A stretch of DNA of 64,000 nucleotides. It comes from Xiphydria camelus (taxonomy: Eukaryota; Arthropoda; Insecta; Hymenoptera; Xiphydriidae). Shown here piece by piece: positions 44,764 through 55,728 of this stretch. Where the stretch lies: NCBI GenBank assembly GCA_963678675.1, contig OY783199.1:20522909-20586908 (forward strand). The letters are read 5' to 3'. Each line of letters opens with the position of its first letter. Position 1 is the stretch's first letter. The notes under the pieces were generated by a model, which did not search any database, had not been told where the DNA came from, and saw only the letters and a program-made list of their open reading frames with translations. The translations under genes and the position numbers were made by a program.

Positions 44764-45062
44764 ATATAATAATATAGTAATGCTAGTGGGCCCGTGCAAA
44801 AATTCCGCAGGCGACAGAAGATGGGGAACGTAGATGCAAAATATTTGGAATGATTGTAGATTATACGTTACCTTTGCTAACAGTCAGATTTACCTTCGAT
44901 TTTTAAACAAATAACACAACGTGCAATTGTGAATTAATAATTCGTAAAAAGCAGAGAAATTAATCTCTAAAATGGTACCTCATTTAATGTTTTTAGTTTC
45001 ACATGAAAGGAGAAAAAGGGTTGGTCATGAAAAATTACATTCTAGAAATAAATATATAAGAT
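44764..45062. repeat. dispersed repeat family Q, copy 2
   Basis: TATAATAATATAGTAATGCT, CGCAGGCGACAGAAGATGGG, TTTACCTTCGATTTTTAAAC, CAACGTGCAATTGTGAATTA, AAATGGTACCTCATTTAATG and GAGAAAAAGGGTTGGTCATG parallel 20827-21145. There is no coding frame. Confidence 0.75.
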
Positions 45063-45225
45063 AATACCAAAAATTCATGTGTTGAAGGTAACAAAAATTT
45101 GTATTGCATTGGTAAACTGATCTGCTGTAGGTACGTCACAGATTTTCTGCAGTAGCAACAAATCGCTTATTATTGTAACAAATCGACATTGCTGTGACAA
45201 TTAGGTAATCCCTGTTAATCCATTA

Positions 45226-45275
45226 ACTACCACGGTCCTTTTTAAAGGACATTTAATTTTACGAACGTATAACAC
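45226..45275. mobile_element. fragment of a piggyBac-like MITE
   Basis: TTAACTACCACGGTCCTTTT, then TAAAGGACA, resembles the right end of 57535-57670 read in reverse (TTAACCC..ACCACCGTCCTTTT..AAAGGACG). Only this end is present. Confidence 0.5.
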
Positions 45276-45305
45276 AAAATCTTATAATTTATTATATTAT
45301 GATAG

Positions 45306-45809
45306 CTCGGGCGGAGAAAAGTTCTATATATTTTGTACAATATATGGTCCATATGAGCCGTTGAAAGCCAGAATGGTCTAAGTCACATTTTATGTAAGCT
45401 GAGATTATTTAACTGCAAAGTGTTAAATACAATTTGAAAAATCTGTCTAGATGTGATACAAACATATATTTTAAATCGTAAATATCTGTTATGTATCATC
45501 TAGACAGATTTTTCAAATTGTATTTAAACTTGCAGTCAAATAATCTCAGCTTACATGAAATGTGACTTATTGTTAGACCATTCTGGCTTTTAACGGCTCA
45601 TATGTGGATTTGGTCATATATATATGGATTATATATAATTTCCATATTAATCGCATACGGACTATGTATAGATTATACAAACATCAAAAGATCCAAATAT
45701 ATAGCCCTCTTATATGGTTAATATAGAAATAATATCTATACCTATAATCCATATATGACCAATCCACATATGGACCATATACAAAATGCGTAGAACTTTT
45801 CCATCTGGG
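45306..45809. mobile_element. family C element split by a foldback
   Basis: CTCGGGCGGAGAAAAGTTCT opens it and GCGTAGAACTTTTCCATCTG closes it. Removing the foldback at 45355-45599 and one ATAT copy restores GGTCCATATGTGGATTTGG, the standard C sequence. Confidence 0.85.
45355..45599. mobile_element. 245-bp foldback with ATAT target duplication
   Basis: The arms of ~105 bp start GAGCCGTTGAAAGCCAGAAT, pass through GTCACATTT..GTAAGCTGAGATTATTT and AATTTGAAAAATCTGTCTAG, and are mirrored on the right. ATAT flanks at 45351-45354 and 45600-45603. It is inserted in a family C element. Confidence 0.9.
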
Positions 45810-46600
45810 AACTCTATACCTACTCTCTCTCAATGTCCTTTTTATAGAAGACATTCAAAAAAATATACTCAGATACCTTTAATTCTCTAACCAACGATAA
45901 ATAGATTAAGCATGTAAATGCAACTAATATTTCTTGAAACGAAGCTCAGAATGTTTTGCCAGCTGCGTCGTGGACCGGGAATTAACGGGTTTACAAATGA
46001 GTATTTGTTGTAACGACAAATTATCTTTCCGTGTGCATTCGAACGATTTCCCGAGGTAGCAACTCCAGTTAGAATCTTTCAACGCGTTTGCACGCGACGT
46101 AGCGATCCGTAATACGCTAAACGCGAGCAAACGCCTCCGGAACGACCGTGCGTGGCCCCGTACAGCGATGATCGCCGCGGTCTCCTCTCGTTACCGCGCG
46201 CGCGACGGTGACCTCTTCTCCGGAGACAAAGCCCCGCGACCCTGAGCCGCGAAGATGAGTCACGAAAGAGGGCCAGCGGCACGCCGCGCGCGTTTTCTCC
46301 TTCCCCCTTTCTCCCTCCAGCGGCTGCGACGACGCGTTTATTGCGCCCGGCTCCATCCGGGTGCCGCCGACTTTCTCTTCCAAACGCGACACCGCGGCCG
46401 CCGCGCTCGATTATCCGCAGTCCCGAGACAGACGCACGAGCCGATTCTTTACCCCCCGAATGCGGGAGGATATAGTAGACCTAAAGAGGACCTCCCGGAC
46501 GACTTCCGCAGTGCAGCGCCGCGAACGTGAAAACGAGGTGTTGTCGTTATTAAATCGAAATATCGAGGGCCAGATTCACCAGCCTTTATTTACTTCGATT
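45810..46600. other. CpG-rich island with overlapping open frames
   Basis: Between 46080 and 46560, frames of 91 (plus, 46255-46530), 80 (plus) and 91 codons (minus, 46117-46392) overlap. None is recognised. They are Arg-rich and low-complexity. Confidence 0.45.
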
Positions 46601-47127
46601 TAGGAGAAATAAGGGAAATTTCGACAAAAAAAAGGGGACAATTTTGATGAAAAAAAAATTAGAAATGTGCAGTGGTTTAAAAAAAAAAAGAACAACTTTT
46701 AAGATGTAAACTGAAACATCAATATTTATTAAGTGAATGAAGGATGTTTTTGTAACTCAAAAATGTATACAATATTTTATGTTATGCAATTTGAATGTGA
46801 GCATTACAATCTGATTTAAGGAAACGGAACCATTGTAAGAAACATAGTTCAACCAGATTATTAGGCTTCAAACGAGATATTGATGCAGGTGGATAAAATA
46901 AGGGTTCTATTACCATTTTAGCAAAAAAAAAGTGACCATTTTCACCATTTTCACTTCATTCGAAACGATGAAAAGACAAACTTAACCGAGAAGCTGAATG
47001 ATAGGTGACTTTAGAGCAAAAATATCGAATTATAATGGGGAAATGGGGAGAATCGCAAGTTTTAGGGTGAAAAAGGAGAAATTTAAAAAAAAATAGGAGA
47101 ATAAAGAGGAATAGGGGGCACACTGTG
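46601..47127. mobile_element. repeat family P, full-length copy 2
   Basis: Start TAGGAGAAATAAGGGAAATT, then AAAAAAAAGGGGACAATTTT, GGATGTTTTTGTAACTCAAA, GATGAAAAGACAAACTTAAC, GAAGCTGAATGATAGGTG, GAGAATCGCAAGTTTTAGGG and end ATAGGGGGCACACTGTG. It parallels 36821-37368 from end to end. Confidence 0.75.
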
Positions 47128-47129
47128 AA

Positions 47130-49148
47130 ACCTGCGAGGGCAGGGAATTATCTCGAAACGCGACGCCGAGATTGGCGTACGTTCAGGTAGAAATGATTGT
47201 AGTTAAAGAGTGAGTGTATGAACTAATTTCCTACCATATATATCGATTTCTCCTTAAATCCTTTCAATATGACGAAACGGGGTTAACTGCGAGACTAAGA
47301 GAAAATGAGTTCGAGACTGCTGTATAATTAAGTTTTACGATTTCAAGATCCATTTCTCGAGGGAGGAATGGAAATTATTTTTATTACACGTCCACATATC
47401 ACGCTTCCGATTTAAAGCTCGTTTTACAAGAGAATTCTTTCGAACCTCCGTTCAAAGCGAAGTTACAACAGGAAGGATGTCGTTAATGTAGTCGGATGAA
47501 AGAACCTTATTAGTTTAATCACATGTTTTTCTTTGACTAATTGAAAGATAAGGCTACTTCGCACAGTTTATATCAAAAGAAATAATTCGTCTACAATTTA
47601 GTACATAATATTAAAAATATTGACATTTAAAGCTGTATAAAGAAGCATGACATAATTGAGCGGAGATGTTAAGTTGATTTAAAAACTGAACATTTATGTA
47701 TTCGAAAATTAGAAACCTAACAAAATGAAAAAAAGTAATTATCGTTAATATAAAAATGTTGTGCGTATGTATGCGAAATTTCAAAATTATTAACCGTCAA
47801 TTTTTTGAAGACAAACGCAGTATTTTTCGGTCTAACCTAAATTACATATTAGAATTATTTTGTTTCAATTTCTTGTTCAATTTTGCTATATTATATATTT
47901 CAATTTATCTTTACAGTACATCATAAGGTCTGTAATATTATGTAATAACGTGACATATATTTTGATAAAGCTCCACGAAAAAGGTTTATAATTTGATCAC
48001 AGAATATTCGTGAAACTTGAAAGATTGGTAGGTATACCTAGATACTGAAACTTGGTCAAATGACTCTTTCAGTAATCAGGAATAAATAATTATATGGAGA
48101 TAAATGTATAAATAGTAATTATATTCACGAATTAAGAATGTTATAGTTATTCATGACTTTTATATTGTTTACTTTTTTTCTAAAATTGATTTTTACCTAA
48201 TATAGGTAGCTTTGAGCTCGGCCAAATTTCATCGAACTACCTTAACTATTTTCTTATTTACGAGTTATTTAAAAAAACAATGTAAAGCTTCTACTCTCTA
48301 AATCTAAATTAGAGAAAGTCACCGGCAATCAGTAAACAGTCACTGAGAATTTAGAGAGCAGCAAGCCTATTGTTTCAGAGAACACGTTCATCGATTTGCA
48401 TCGATCTGCACGAACGAATCATCCTCTAACGTACAGCTCGATAGCACGCTACGTGGCGCGTGCTCCATTTTAACAAGGATGAGAGAACCAGCGGTGGTTT
48501 AGTCGCACGGTCGATGGGACGCGTCGTTATCCAAAACGACGGGGAACTGAACGTCGAAGCGCGTTACCCGCCCCCGTAATATCACGCCAAACGACCTTTA
48601 CGCTTCGTATAGTTACTTCTCATCCGTCAACTACGATAACTCCGAATAAAGCCGACTGAGGATTACGCGGTACGATTTTTCGAAGCGGGGAAACATTTGC
48701 AATCATTTAAATCCACGAGCCGCTTTTTATCGCGGATACTATACGACTACGGCAAAGCTTTTTGATCTATCGGAGTATTTTCGCATGGCTCTCGCAAGCG
48801 ATCTAAAATGTCTTCGCGTAAAGGAGATCAAATTTTGATTTCGAATACGAAATCAGCGACTCCGAAAACTTGGAGACATAATCTTGGGTGAATTTAAATT
48901 ATTATCGTTACTTTTTTAAGGTATCTTTAGTTTCCAATTTTAAGTTTTAAATTTGAAATTCACTGTAGATTGACTTTTGATAAAAATTTAATATGAATCG
49001 TCCGAAATTTATTATATTTTAAAAAATGCTAATAGTCTTTGACAGCTGTTAAAGTATGTATAGGTACAGTTTGTTTTCTAAGAGGGAAGATCGGCGTGTA
49101 GCCTAGAGTTGCTATCATCGTGATATTCCATTGTTTTCCCCCTTTTTA
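47130..49148. other. 2-kb AT-rich then CpG-rich stretch, nothing recognised
   Basis: I see no frames over 60 codons, no element termini, and no RNA gene. A CpG-rich part lies at 48390-48850. This is the longest part of the window without an identifiable repeat. Confidence 0.55.
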
Positions 49149-49194
49149 CCAAGGCGGAAAGGTCATCCATATGGATTATAAATAACCCATATAT

Positions 49195-49441
49195 GAGTGG
49201 CTCAGTGCCATACTTGCCTAAGCCTCCTCCAAATATAACACTTTTGCACTGACATATTGCTGCATATATATGATGTTAAACAATAAAGCGCCAAATTCAA
49301 ATTTTCGTGGGTTAGGCAAGTATAGCACTGAGTCACTCACACCTTTGGCACTGACATATTGCTGTATATTATATGATTTTAAGCAACAAAGCGCCAAATT
49401 CAAACTTCCGTGGGTTAGGCGAAGATGGCACTGAGCCACTC
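49195..49441. mobile_element. 247-bp foldback with internal ~103-bp duplication, ATAT flanks
   Basis: The ends GAGTGGCTCAGTGCC and GGCACTGAGCCACTC are inverted. Inside, the segment GCACTGACATATTGCTG..GGGTTAGGC..CACTGAG occurs twice in direct order. ATAT flanks both sides (49191-49194, 49442-49445). Confidence 0.85.
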
Positions 49442-49454
49442 ATATGGACTATAT

Positions 49455-49705
49455 CGTCGCTGTTACTGCAATGGGTCGTATGTCGGAAAATTGCCATTTT
49501 CTGTTTAAATCGTTTTACGAACCAGAACTAGGGCTGCTACCATACTGCAGGGCCTCGTATCTCAATCATAAGGAATAATATCCCTTATGTGATTGAGATA
49601 CGAGGTTTTGCAGTATGGTAGTATAGCCTTGGTTTTGGTTCGTAAAGTGTCTTAAGCGGAGGGCGGTGATTTTTTGACATACGACCTATTGCAGTAACAG
49701 CGACG
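49455..49705. mobile_element. 251-bp foldback hairpin, ATAT flanks
   Basis: The outer arms CGTCGCTGTTACTGCAATGG, then GTCGTATGTC, and their mirror are followed by inner arms GTTTTACGAACCA / TTGGTTCGTAAAG and CTACCATACTGCAG..CTCGTATCTCAAT. Almost the whole element folds on itself. ATAT lies at 49451-49454 and 49706-49709. Confidence 0.87.
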
Positions 49706-49894
49706 ATATGATTCCTATATAAGCCATACATAGACTATGCAATTGCACATGGATTGTATAAAAACCCAAAAAATACAAATAATCCATAGGTACCTGTATA
49801 GTTTATATAGAAATCATACATAATCTATATTGTATGTATGACCAACACCACATATAGATTATATATAGAAAATACATAAAATCTTTCCGTCTCG

Positions 49895-50820
49895 GCACAC
49901 ACAACGACCCTTCGGAAACAACATCGATCCAATATAAGTTGTCTCGAAATCGGGGAGGAGAGATTTCTTTCTCGCTTGCCGACTCATCCGATCGGCTCGA
50001 CGCTACCGAACCCAACAGGTATGAAGCTACATAATTCTCCTCTCGCCGATCAACGCGCCAGCGGACAACTGAACGCGGCGGACCTCGGCGAGACTCGTCA
50101 AGTGCGACGCGAGACGTTTCGCGGTACCGCGCGCGCCGTAATTACTCGGGTAATTATCGTCAGGCCTGTCGGACAGGCGGCATATGGCAACCGCGGCCCC
50201 ACGGCTCCGAAAACTCGCGGCGGGAACAACGGGAGGCCACCTCTCGTCCCGCGCCACACGGCCCCGCTTTTATTTATACCGGCCGTCCTTAACTGTTTTA
50301 TAGCGCACTCCGCCGGCTCGCGTTATATTGATTTATTATTTGGCGCTCCGGTCGCGCACTCGTGTGCGTTTAATCGAGGTTAACTGCTTATTTGCCAAGG
50401 CGCGTTACCGATTCTCGCATTTCAGTACATCGGCGGATCGGAAATGTCGAATCGCGTCGCGCGGACCATGTGTCGATCGCGCTCTACATGCGAGTACATC
50501 GTCGCCACGTGGCAGCGGCGAAAGTCTCGCGCTGCCCAAGGTTCCTTTTTTTATCCGCACGCACGACGCGGGTGTGCAAAATTATATCCGTGTAATCCGG
50601 AACGGACACAGTCGGCGTCGAACACCTGTGGCTCCAACTTCAATCGATATTATCTCGCTGGCTGTAAACTTTAGAGTTAATTCGTACGAAGCTTTTTTGC
50701 GGATAAATATATCGTCTTTGAAAATGTGTTACACCAAGTTGCGTTGAAAGTGTACGGACGTGGAGATGATCGCAACTGAAGCGGATAGCTCGATCTAATT
50801 GCGATCGCTCACTCTGGTCA
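49895..50820. other. CpG-rich island with overlapping open frames
   Basis: Plus frames of 135 (49976-50383), 139 (50328-50747), 67 and 76 codons overlap each other and minus frames. None is recognised or consistent in composition with coding DNA. Confidence 0.45.
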
Positions 50821-50947
50821 CGATTATCTCGTTAACTGTTGAATTTTCAAGGGTATTCTTATAGACCTTTTTTACAGCTCGAAAGGTACCGCTCAAAAAT
50901 GTATTCTATCAAATTTGGGCAAAAGTGCGCAGATAACGAGATAATCG
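50821..50947. mobile_element. MITE family U, copy 1
   Basis: CGATTATCTCGTTAACTG and its mirror CAGATAACGAGATAATCG form the ends. The interior TAGACCTTTTTTACAGCTCG and AAAAATGTATTCTATCAAAT matches the TTAA-flanked copy at 63338-63578. Confidence 0.68.
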
Positions 50948-50949
50948 CG

Positions 50950-51600
50950 GTTAAAATAGGAGCTCGACGGCGACATTCGAATTGATCGATAGCTTTTTAA
51001 GCGGGTTTACATTTCTTCATCTTTGTGGGGTAGTGGAAAAAGAATCACTCGTGACGCGTCGATCGTTATTGTCTCGATGTACAAATACGGCAGGGTTTTA
51101 TTGCGACGAACAAGCCTCACCCAACTCGTGTGTTTCTCATAAGGAGAAATCGGAGTGGAAGGAGCGAGGCTCGACGATGATTCGGTTACGTGAGATCGTT
51201 TTACACGATCGTTACGGCTGTACGAGAGAGAGAGTGGTCGTTTTGCGTCACGAATGGTCGCGACGAGCCAAGGCTCTCTGTGAATTGCGGATCGAGATAG
51301 ACATTTACGGCGGATGTGATATATCATTATTATACGATCACTTAAATTTGAATATAGATTTAAATTTTCAAGCGAGCATGTACCATGATGAGGCTCTTTG
51401 AAGTAATCGATAGGTACTTTGTTTTTATAAATCCTTGAAGTTATTAAATTTTTCTTCCGCTTATCGTTATTCTCGTTATCTAAAGTTACCTTGAAATCAC
51501 CCAATATCGGACCCAAAATTTAGAACGAATTCATGTAATTTTCACATAAAATATTGTTCAAAATAATTTTTATATCGAGTAAATTCCAACGTATAGACTG
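50950..51600. other. single-copy stretch with two long overlapping frames
   Basis: A 139-codon plus frame (50982-51401) and a 169-codon minus frame (51007-51516) cover the same bases. Neither has a signal peptide, motif or homology I recognise. At most one could be real, and both may be chance. Confidence 0.4.
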
Positions 51601-51602
51601 CG

Positions 51603-51940
51603 CACAGTAAAAAAAAAGTGGTGTTAATTCCGTTTCACCGGTGTAAACCTATACATATAGGTGCATACTACATTTGGTGTCATTTAGTCTTGTAACATTG
51701 TTATCTAACACTAGACTGAGAAAAAAAAGTTCTGTAGATTTAATTAAATCGGCGGTTACGGGTAGAGCTGCATATTTAGTTACTTCGACTAATGATTAAC
51801 TCAAATGGACTTGTTTCCTTCAAATAGTCATTAATCGCTATATCCAAATTTATGACTAAACCCGTAAATGCCAATTTAATTGAATATACAATTTTGTTCT
51901 CACTGTAAAAGACGTTCAAGTCGCGAAACTTTTTACAGTG
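51603..51940. mobile_element. family G element interrupted by family N
   Basis: CACAGTAAAAAAAAAGTGGT, then TTTCACCGGTGTAAACC, is G. It stops at CTAACACTA and resumes after the N copy at AAAAGACGTTCAAGTCGCGA, then AACTTTTTACAGTG. N therefore inserted after G. Confidence 0.8.
51714..51905. mobile_element. MITE family N, copy 2, TA-flanked
   Basis: GACTGAGAAAAAAAAGTTCT opens it and AATTTTGTTCTCACTG closes it, with TA on both sides (51712-51713, 51906-51907). Interior mirrored words TTTAATTAAATCGGC/GCCAATTTAATTGAAT give long inverted ends. The element is 192 bp. Confidence 0.85.
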
Positions 51941-52561
51941 TATTTATATCCTTATCCTTTGCGTTCCTTCTCTCCTCTGAGAAGAAAAAAAAAACACGTG
52001 TACACGATACGTAGAGAGATCCGTAATAAAAATAATTTGCATTCCTCCCCCGATCGGACGTGACCCGCGCTGAAGCTTCGCACGACCGAGCGTAGGCCGT
52101 GTAAATTACACTCGCGAAGAGACCTCGCGCGTCCACCCACTACCCATTCTCACGGGTATTCCCGAACCAAAGTGCGCCGAAGGAGAGAAACGAGATACAT
52201 CTTCGACGCGTGAAGTCAGAACTGCTCTCTCTCTCCCTCGCCGCGAGGCAAAAGAAGGAAAACGTTTTGTGAGTCGATCCTGTACGCGACTGTACCTATG
52301 GGATCCATCCACTTTGTACGAGCGAGCGAGAGCAGGGGTTCGAGGAGAAGGGAGAGGTCTCGAGGTATCTGGAGTCATCTCAACCTGCCCTTCGACTGTG
52401 AAAAGAGAGAACGGAGTCGAAAGGGCCATAAAATTGTTACGTGTCTCTCGCAGTCGGAAGGGGCGCACGGCAGATGGTGCACGCGTAGATATAGTTCTAC
52501 CCTTTTGTTTATTGTCCGTATAGAGATGTAGATAAATATAGGTCTACTCTCTTCGATACTG
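51941..52561. other. CpG-rich single-copy island
   Basis: Overlapping frames include 120 codons minus (52106-52468), 84 plus (52269-52523) and 77 plus. None is recognised. Confidence 0.45.
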
Positions 52562-52563
52562 TA

Positions 52564-53021
52564 CACTGTAAGAAAAGTGTGTATCTGTTAAATTTGATAT
52601 AAGTAATTGTAAGCAAAGCTTTTTTTATCCAATACGTGATTATGAAAATTAATATACTCCCTTGATAACATTCGTATTAAATTTAATAGAATTGAATATA
52701 AAGCTTGACAAAGGTTGAATACGAATTTTGTAAGAGAGCATATTAATGTTCGTAAAACTGTTAAAAAATTGTGTTTTTAATATAATTTTATATAAAACTT
52801 TTTTCCAATACGTGATTATGGAAATTAATGTATTTCCTTATCAAATTTCCTTTATAAATTTCACAATGAAGTATATTAATTTTCGTAATCACGTATTAGA
52901 TAAAAGCTTTATATAGAATTATATTAAGTTTAATGCAGATTTTTCTTAAAATGTACTGGATACAAACTTTATATACACTCCTACTTATAGGTATTAAATT
53001 TAATACAATTTTTTCTTACAG
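52564..53021. mobile_element. MITE family E, best-preserved copy
   Basis: TA+CACTGTAAGAAAAGTG opens it and ACAATTTTTTCTTACAG closes it, followed by TA. The interior contains several inverted copies of AATACGTGATTATGAAAATT / AATTTTCGTAATCACGTATT and TTTATATAAAACTT-like words. At 458 bp, with no frame, it is an inverted-repeat, TA-targeting non-autonomous element. Confidence 0.85.
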
Positions 53022-53081
53022 TACCTATGTGCTTAACTGTTAAGGAAATATCGGGAATGGAATGCATTTATAAATTAGGCA

Positions 53082-53236
53082 CACGGTAAAAAAGTGGCGT
53101 TTGTTTTTAACGCCATTTCATCAGTGTAGATCTATATTAGGTGTGTACTACATCTGGTATCACCCCGTTTCATGCCATTATTAATTAACAACAAAAGTGG
53201 TCTATATAGGCCCACACCGCAAAATTTTGTACAGTG
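53082..53236. mobile_element. MITE family G, complete copy
   Basis: CACGGTAAAAAAGTGGCGTT opens it and CCGCAAAATTTTGTACAGTG closes it. Between are AACGCCATTTCATCAGTGTA, CATCTGGTATCA and AAAGTGGTCTATATAGGCCC. It is 155 bp. Confidence 0.82.
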
Positions 53237-53239
53237 CAT

Positions 53240-54159
53240 ATTTTGATCCGTTCCTGTTAAGAGAAAGATCTCGGAAAAGAGTGACAATGCGGGTAAACGC
53301 GTTCAAGGCTACATCTATGGCATATTAGAAATGATTAATTAGCGGCAAATGAGGGGGGAATCACTGAAATCTATTTAATAAAACTGCATTTCAACTACAT
53401 GAGTTGTCCGCGCCTACTGATGTTCCTTCGAATAAATAAACTCCCCGTAATTGCAACGCGACAGGGCGTAAAGTAGATGTCGCGAAATTGGCAGAAACCG
53501 CAATGAAATTCCCGTAGAAGCGCCACCGCCAAATATCCGGTGGTTTCTATAGGCGGGCGACGAATAAAGCCCGGCGAAGCCTTATCTCCTCTCTCGACAG
53601 TGTGAATAATGCCGTGACGACAATGATAATTCGTCAGCGTTCTCGTGAAAATTGCACAAAATGGCCGTCAAGCCGGTCGGCCTTGAATGCCCCTCAATTA
53701 TCCGTCTGCCGCAAATAAACTGACACGACGCGTGACGGACGTATCTGCTCGAGTACGCGGCACCAACGATATTTACTCGAGAAGCGCTTATATACGCGAC
53801 CGCAGGGTTACCGTACATAAAGTGGCGATCGATGCGAACGACGGGAATAATCGCCTGGTCTGCCGTAATTCACTTGCGCGCGATTTCATTCTGCCGGGGC
53901 GATCGAGTGTCCCGATCGTTACTTTCTCGTTACGACCCTGAATTATTAATTCGATTCCGACCAGGTCTGGTCGTACCGTTCGTTCAGAGACAAAACCGTG
54001 ACCCATAAAAACTGCAGAGTTCTGTACGCTGTGTGTGGCCGCGATCGTGGAAAAATTAGTTCCCGTCACGTGTCACGCGTGCAAGATTTTCTTTCTTTAT
54101 CGAATATCGAATACCTGATAACCGACACATCGACATTTGTTCTTTGCTCGCGATACGGA
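53240..54159. other. single-copy stretch, no supported gene
   Basis: Moderately CpG-rich. Overlapping frames of 78 and 93 codons (minus) and 84 and 72 codons (plus) are unrecognised. Confidence 0.5.
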
Positions 54160-54423
54160 CACAGAGAAAGAGAATTGGTTGAATCTACGGAAAATTACTT
54201 ATGGGGTCGCAAGTAATTATTTACTTACATTTTAATGAAATCTTTTAACAAATCAATTAAATATCTCCTCTCTTTACAATGATACGGAATAGTACCCATG
54301 TGATTGCAAGGAAGAAATATCTAATTATCGTAATATGAGAAAAGACTTAACTGATGTAAATAAACAATTACTTGCGGGGTAGCAAGTAATTATTAGTAGA
54401 TCCGACTAATTTTTTCCTCTGCG
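54160..54423. mobile_element. MITE family V, copy 1
   Basis: CACAGAGAAAGAGAATTGGT, then TGAATCTAC, is mirrored by GTAGATCCGACTAATTTTTT, then CCTCTGCG. Inner mirrored words are ATTACTTATGGGGTCGCAAG and ACTTGCGGGGTAGCAAGTAA. It matches 54821-55069. Confidence 0.83.
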
Positions 54424-54449
54424 TAACATATTTCGTTCGCTTACGAATA

Positions 54450-54709
54450 CACCGAGAAAACAGTTCATTGATAGTTATAATAAATATAATTTCAAATACG
54501 GCAAAATAAATATTCAGTTGGGACAGAATAATATGTTAATTAGTAAAATATTTATTTCATTTAAATAGCTGCCTTGAAGGATTTATTTGTGTCAAATATA
54601 TGTATATCGTAAAAGTTAATGAATATCTATTTACTTGGTCCAATAAAATGTTTAGTTCGCCATATTCCAATAATCGTTTATTAACTACAAATAAACTGTT
54701 TTCTCAGTG
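54450..54709. mobile_element. MITE family J
   Basis: CACCGAGAAAACAGTTCATT opens it and AAATAAACTGTTTTCTCAGTG-type sequence closes it. All family blocks are present, with TTTGTGTCAAATATATG in the middle. It lies between the two V copies. Confidence 0.87.
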
Positions 54710-54820
54710 TGGGTACATGTATCAATATTGTTTCATTTTTATAGATTTTCTAATTTTTCTTCATTTTTTTAAATAAAATAATACTGAACACGAAGAATCC
54801 AGTATTGACAAATAATCGTA

Positions 54821-55069
54821 CACTGAGAAAAAGAGTTAGTTGGATCTACTAAAAATTATTTGCGGAGTCGCAAGTGATTATTTATTTACATCAATTACAT
54901 TTTTTTCATATTAATTAGATATTTCCCCCTTGCAATCACATGATATCAATATGATTGTATAAGGAAGAGATATATAATTGATGTATTAAAAGATTTCATT
55001 GATATAAATAAATAATTACTGCGACCCCGCCAGTAATTTTCAGTAGATCCAACTAATTATTTTTCTTTG
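54821..55069. mobile_element. MITE family V, copy 2, TA-flanked
   Basis: TA+CACTGAGAAAAAGAGTTAG, then TTGGATCTACT, is mirrored by AGTAGATCCAACTAATTATT, then TTTCTTTG and TA. The inner pair is TTTGCGGAGTCGCAAGTGAT / ATTACTGCGACCCCGCCAGT. It is 249 bp and non-coding. Confidence 0.87.
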
Positions 55070-55728
55070 TATAGCAATTTGATATCGGATTATGATTGTC
55101 TGTTTATATTATACCAAAATTGGAGCACACAAGAAGTGCTCCAATTCATTAAAGAACAAATGAGCCATACAGTTCTTCAGTACTTCCAAAATTCTTTTCA
55201 CGAGAATTACCCCTTCCTATCAAGAACTCCTTAAATTCTCAAATAGCAGCTCCCAAAATTCCCATCAGACGTTTTGCTTAACCAAATACGGAGTTCGATC
55301 CTATTCCGCATACCGCGTCGATGATCAGCGACGAGAGCTAAGCCAGATTTCGTCGGTTAGTCCGGGATCGCGCGGGTGAACCATTAATATTAATTTACGG
55401 CACGCGCGACCACACTGGCGATAATTCACTCGTCGAAACGCGCCGGTATATGCGCGCAAAGGGTATCAAAATAAACGAAGCGCTGCGCGAAGTGCTCCGC
55501 AATTAAAAGCCCGCTAATTATTCCGTTTCGTCGTAACACGACCGTTCGTGTGGGAGCTTCGTTTTTCACGTTGATGAAGCCGCGGTAATTAACGACGATC
55601 GGGCAATAACGACCAAAAAAACCAGAAGTGCTTTCCGATGCGATGCAGCTACGCTTGATCGATGAGTCTCTATACAGCGTGATTAAAAAGTAATAATCCT
55701 GACGAATAAATAATGCAGGGAATAGTTA
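55070..55728. other. single-copy stretch, no supported gene
   Basis: It contains a perfect small hairpin GGAGCAC..GTGCTCC (55122-55144). The CpG-rich part is at about 55300-55650. No gene was recognised. Confidence 0.5.

Larger units (their letters stand above)
49149..49894. mobile_element. family C element carrying two foldbacks
   Basis: CCAAGGCGGAAAGGTC opens it and AATCTTTCCGTCTCGG closes it. Two different foldbacks, 13 bp apart, are inserted at ATAT sites within its body. Removing both gives CCCATATATGGACTATATGA-type C sequence. Confidence 0.85.

Noticed and set aside
50982..51516. 139-codon plus and 169-codon minus frames over the same DNA
   Set aside because: Neither shows homology, signal peptide or splice-bounded structure; at most one could be real and nothing favours either.
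55122..55144. Small perfect hairpin as a bacterial-type terminator
   Set aside because: The context is eukaryotic, there is no adjacent gene, and no T-tract follows.
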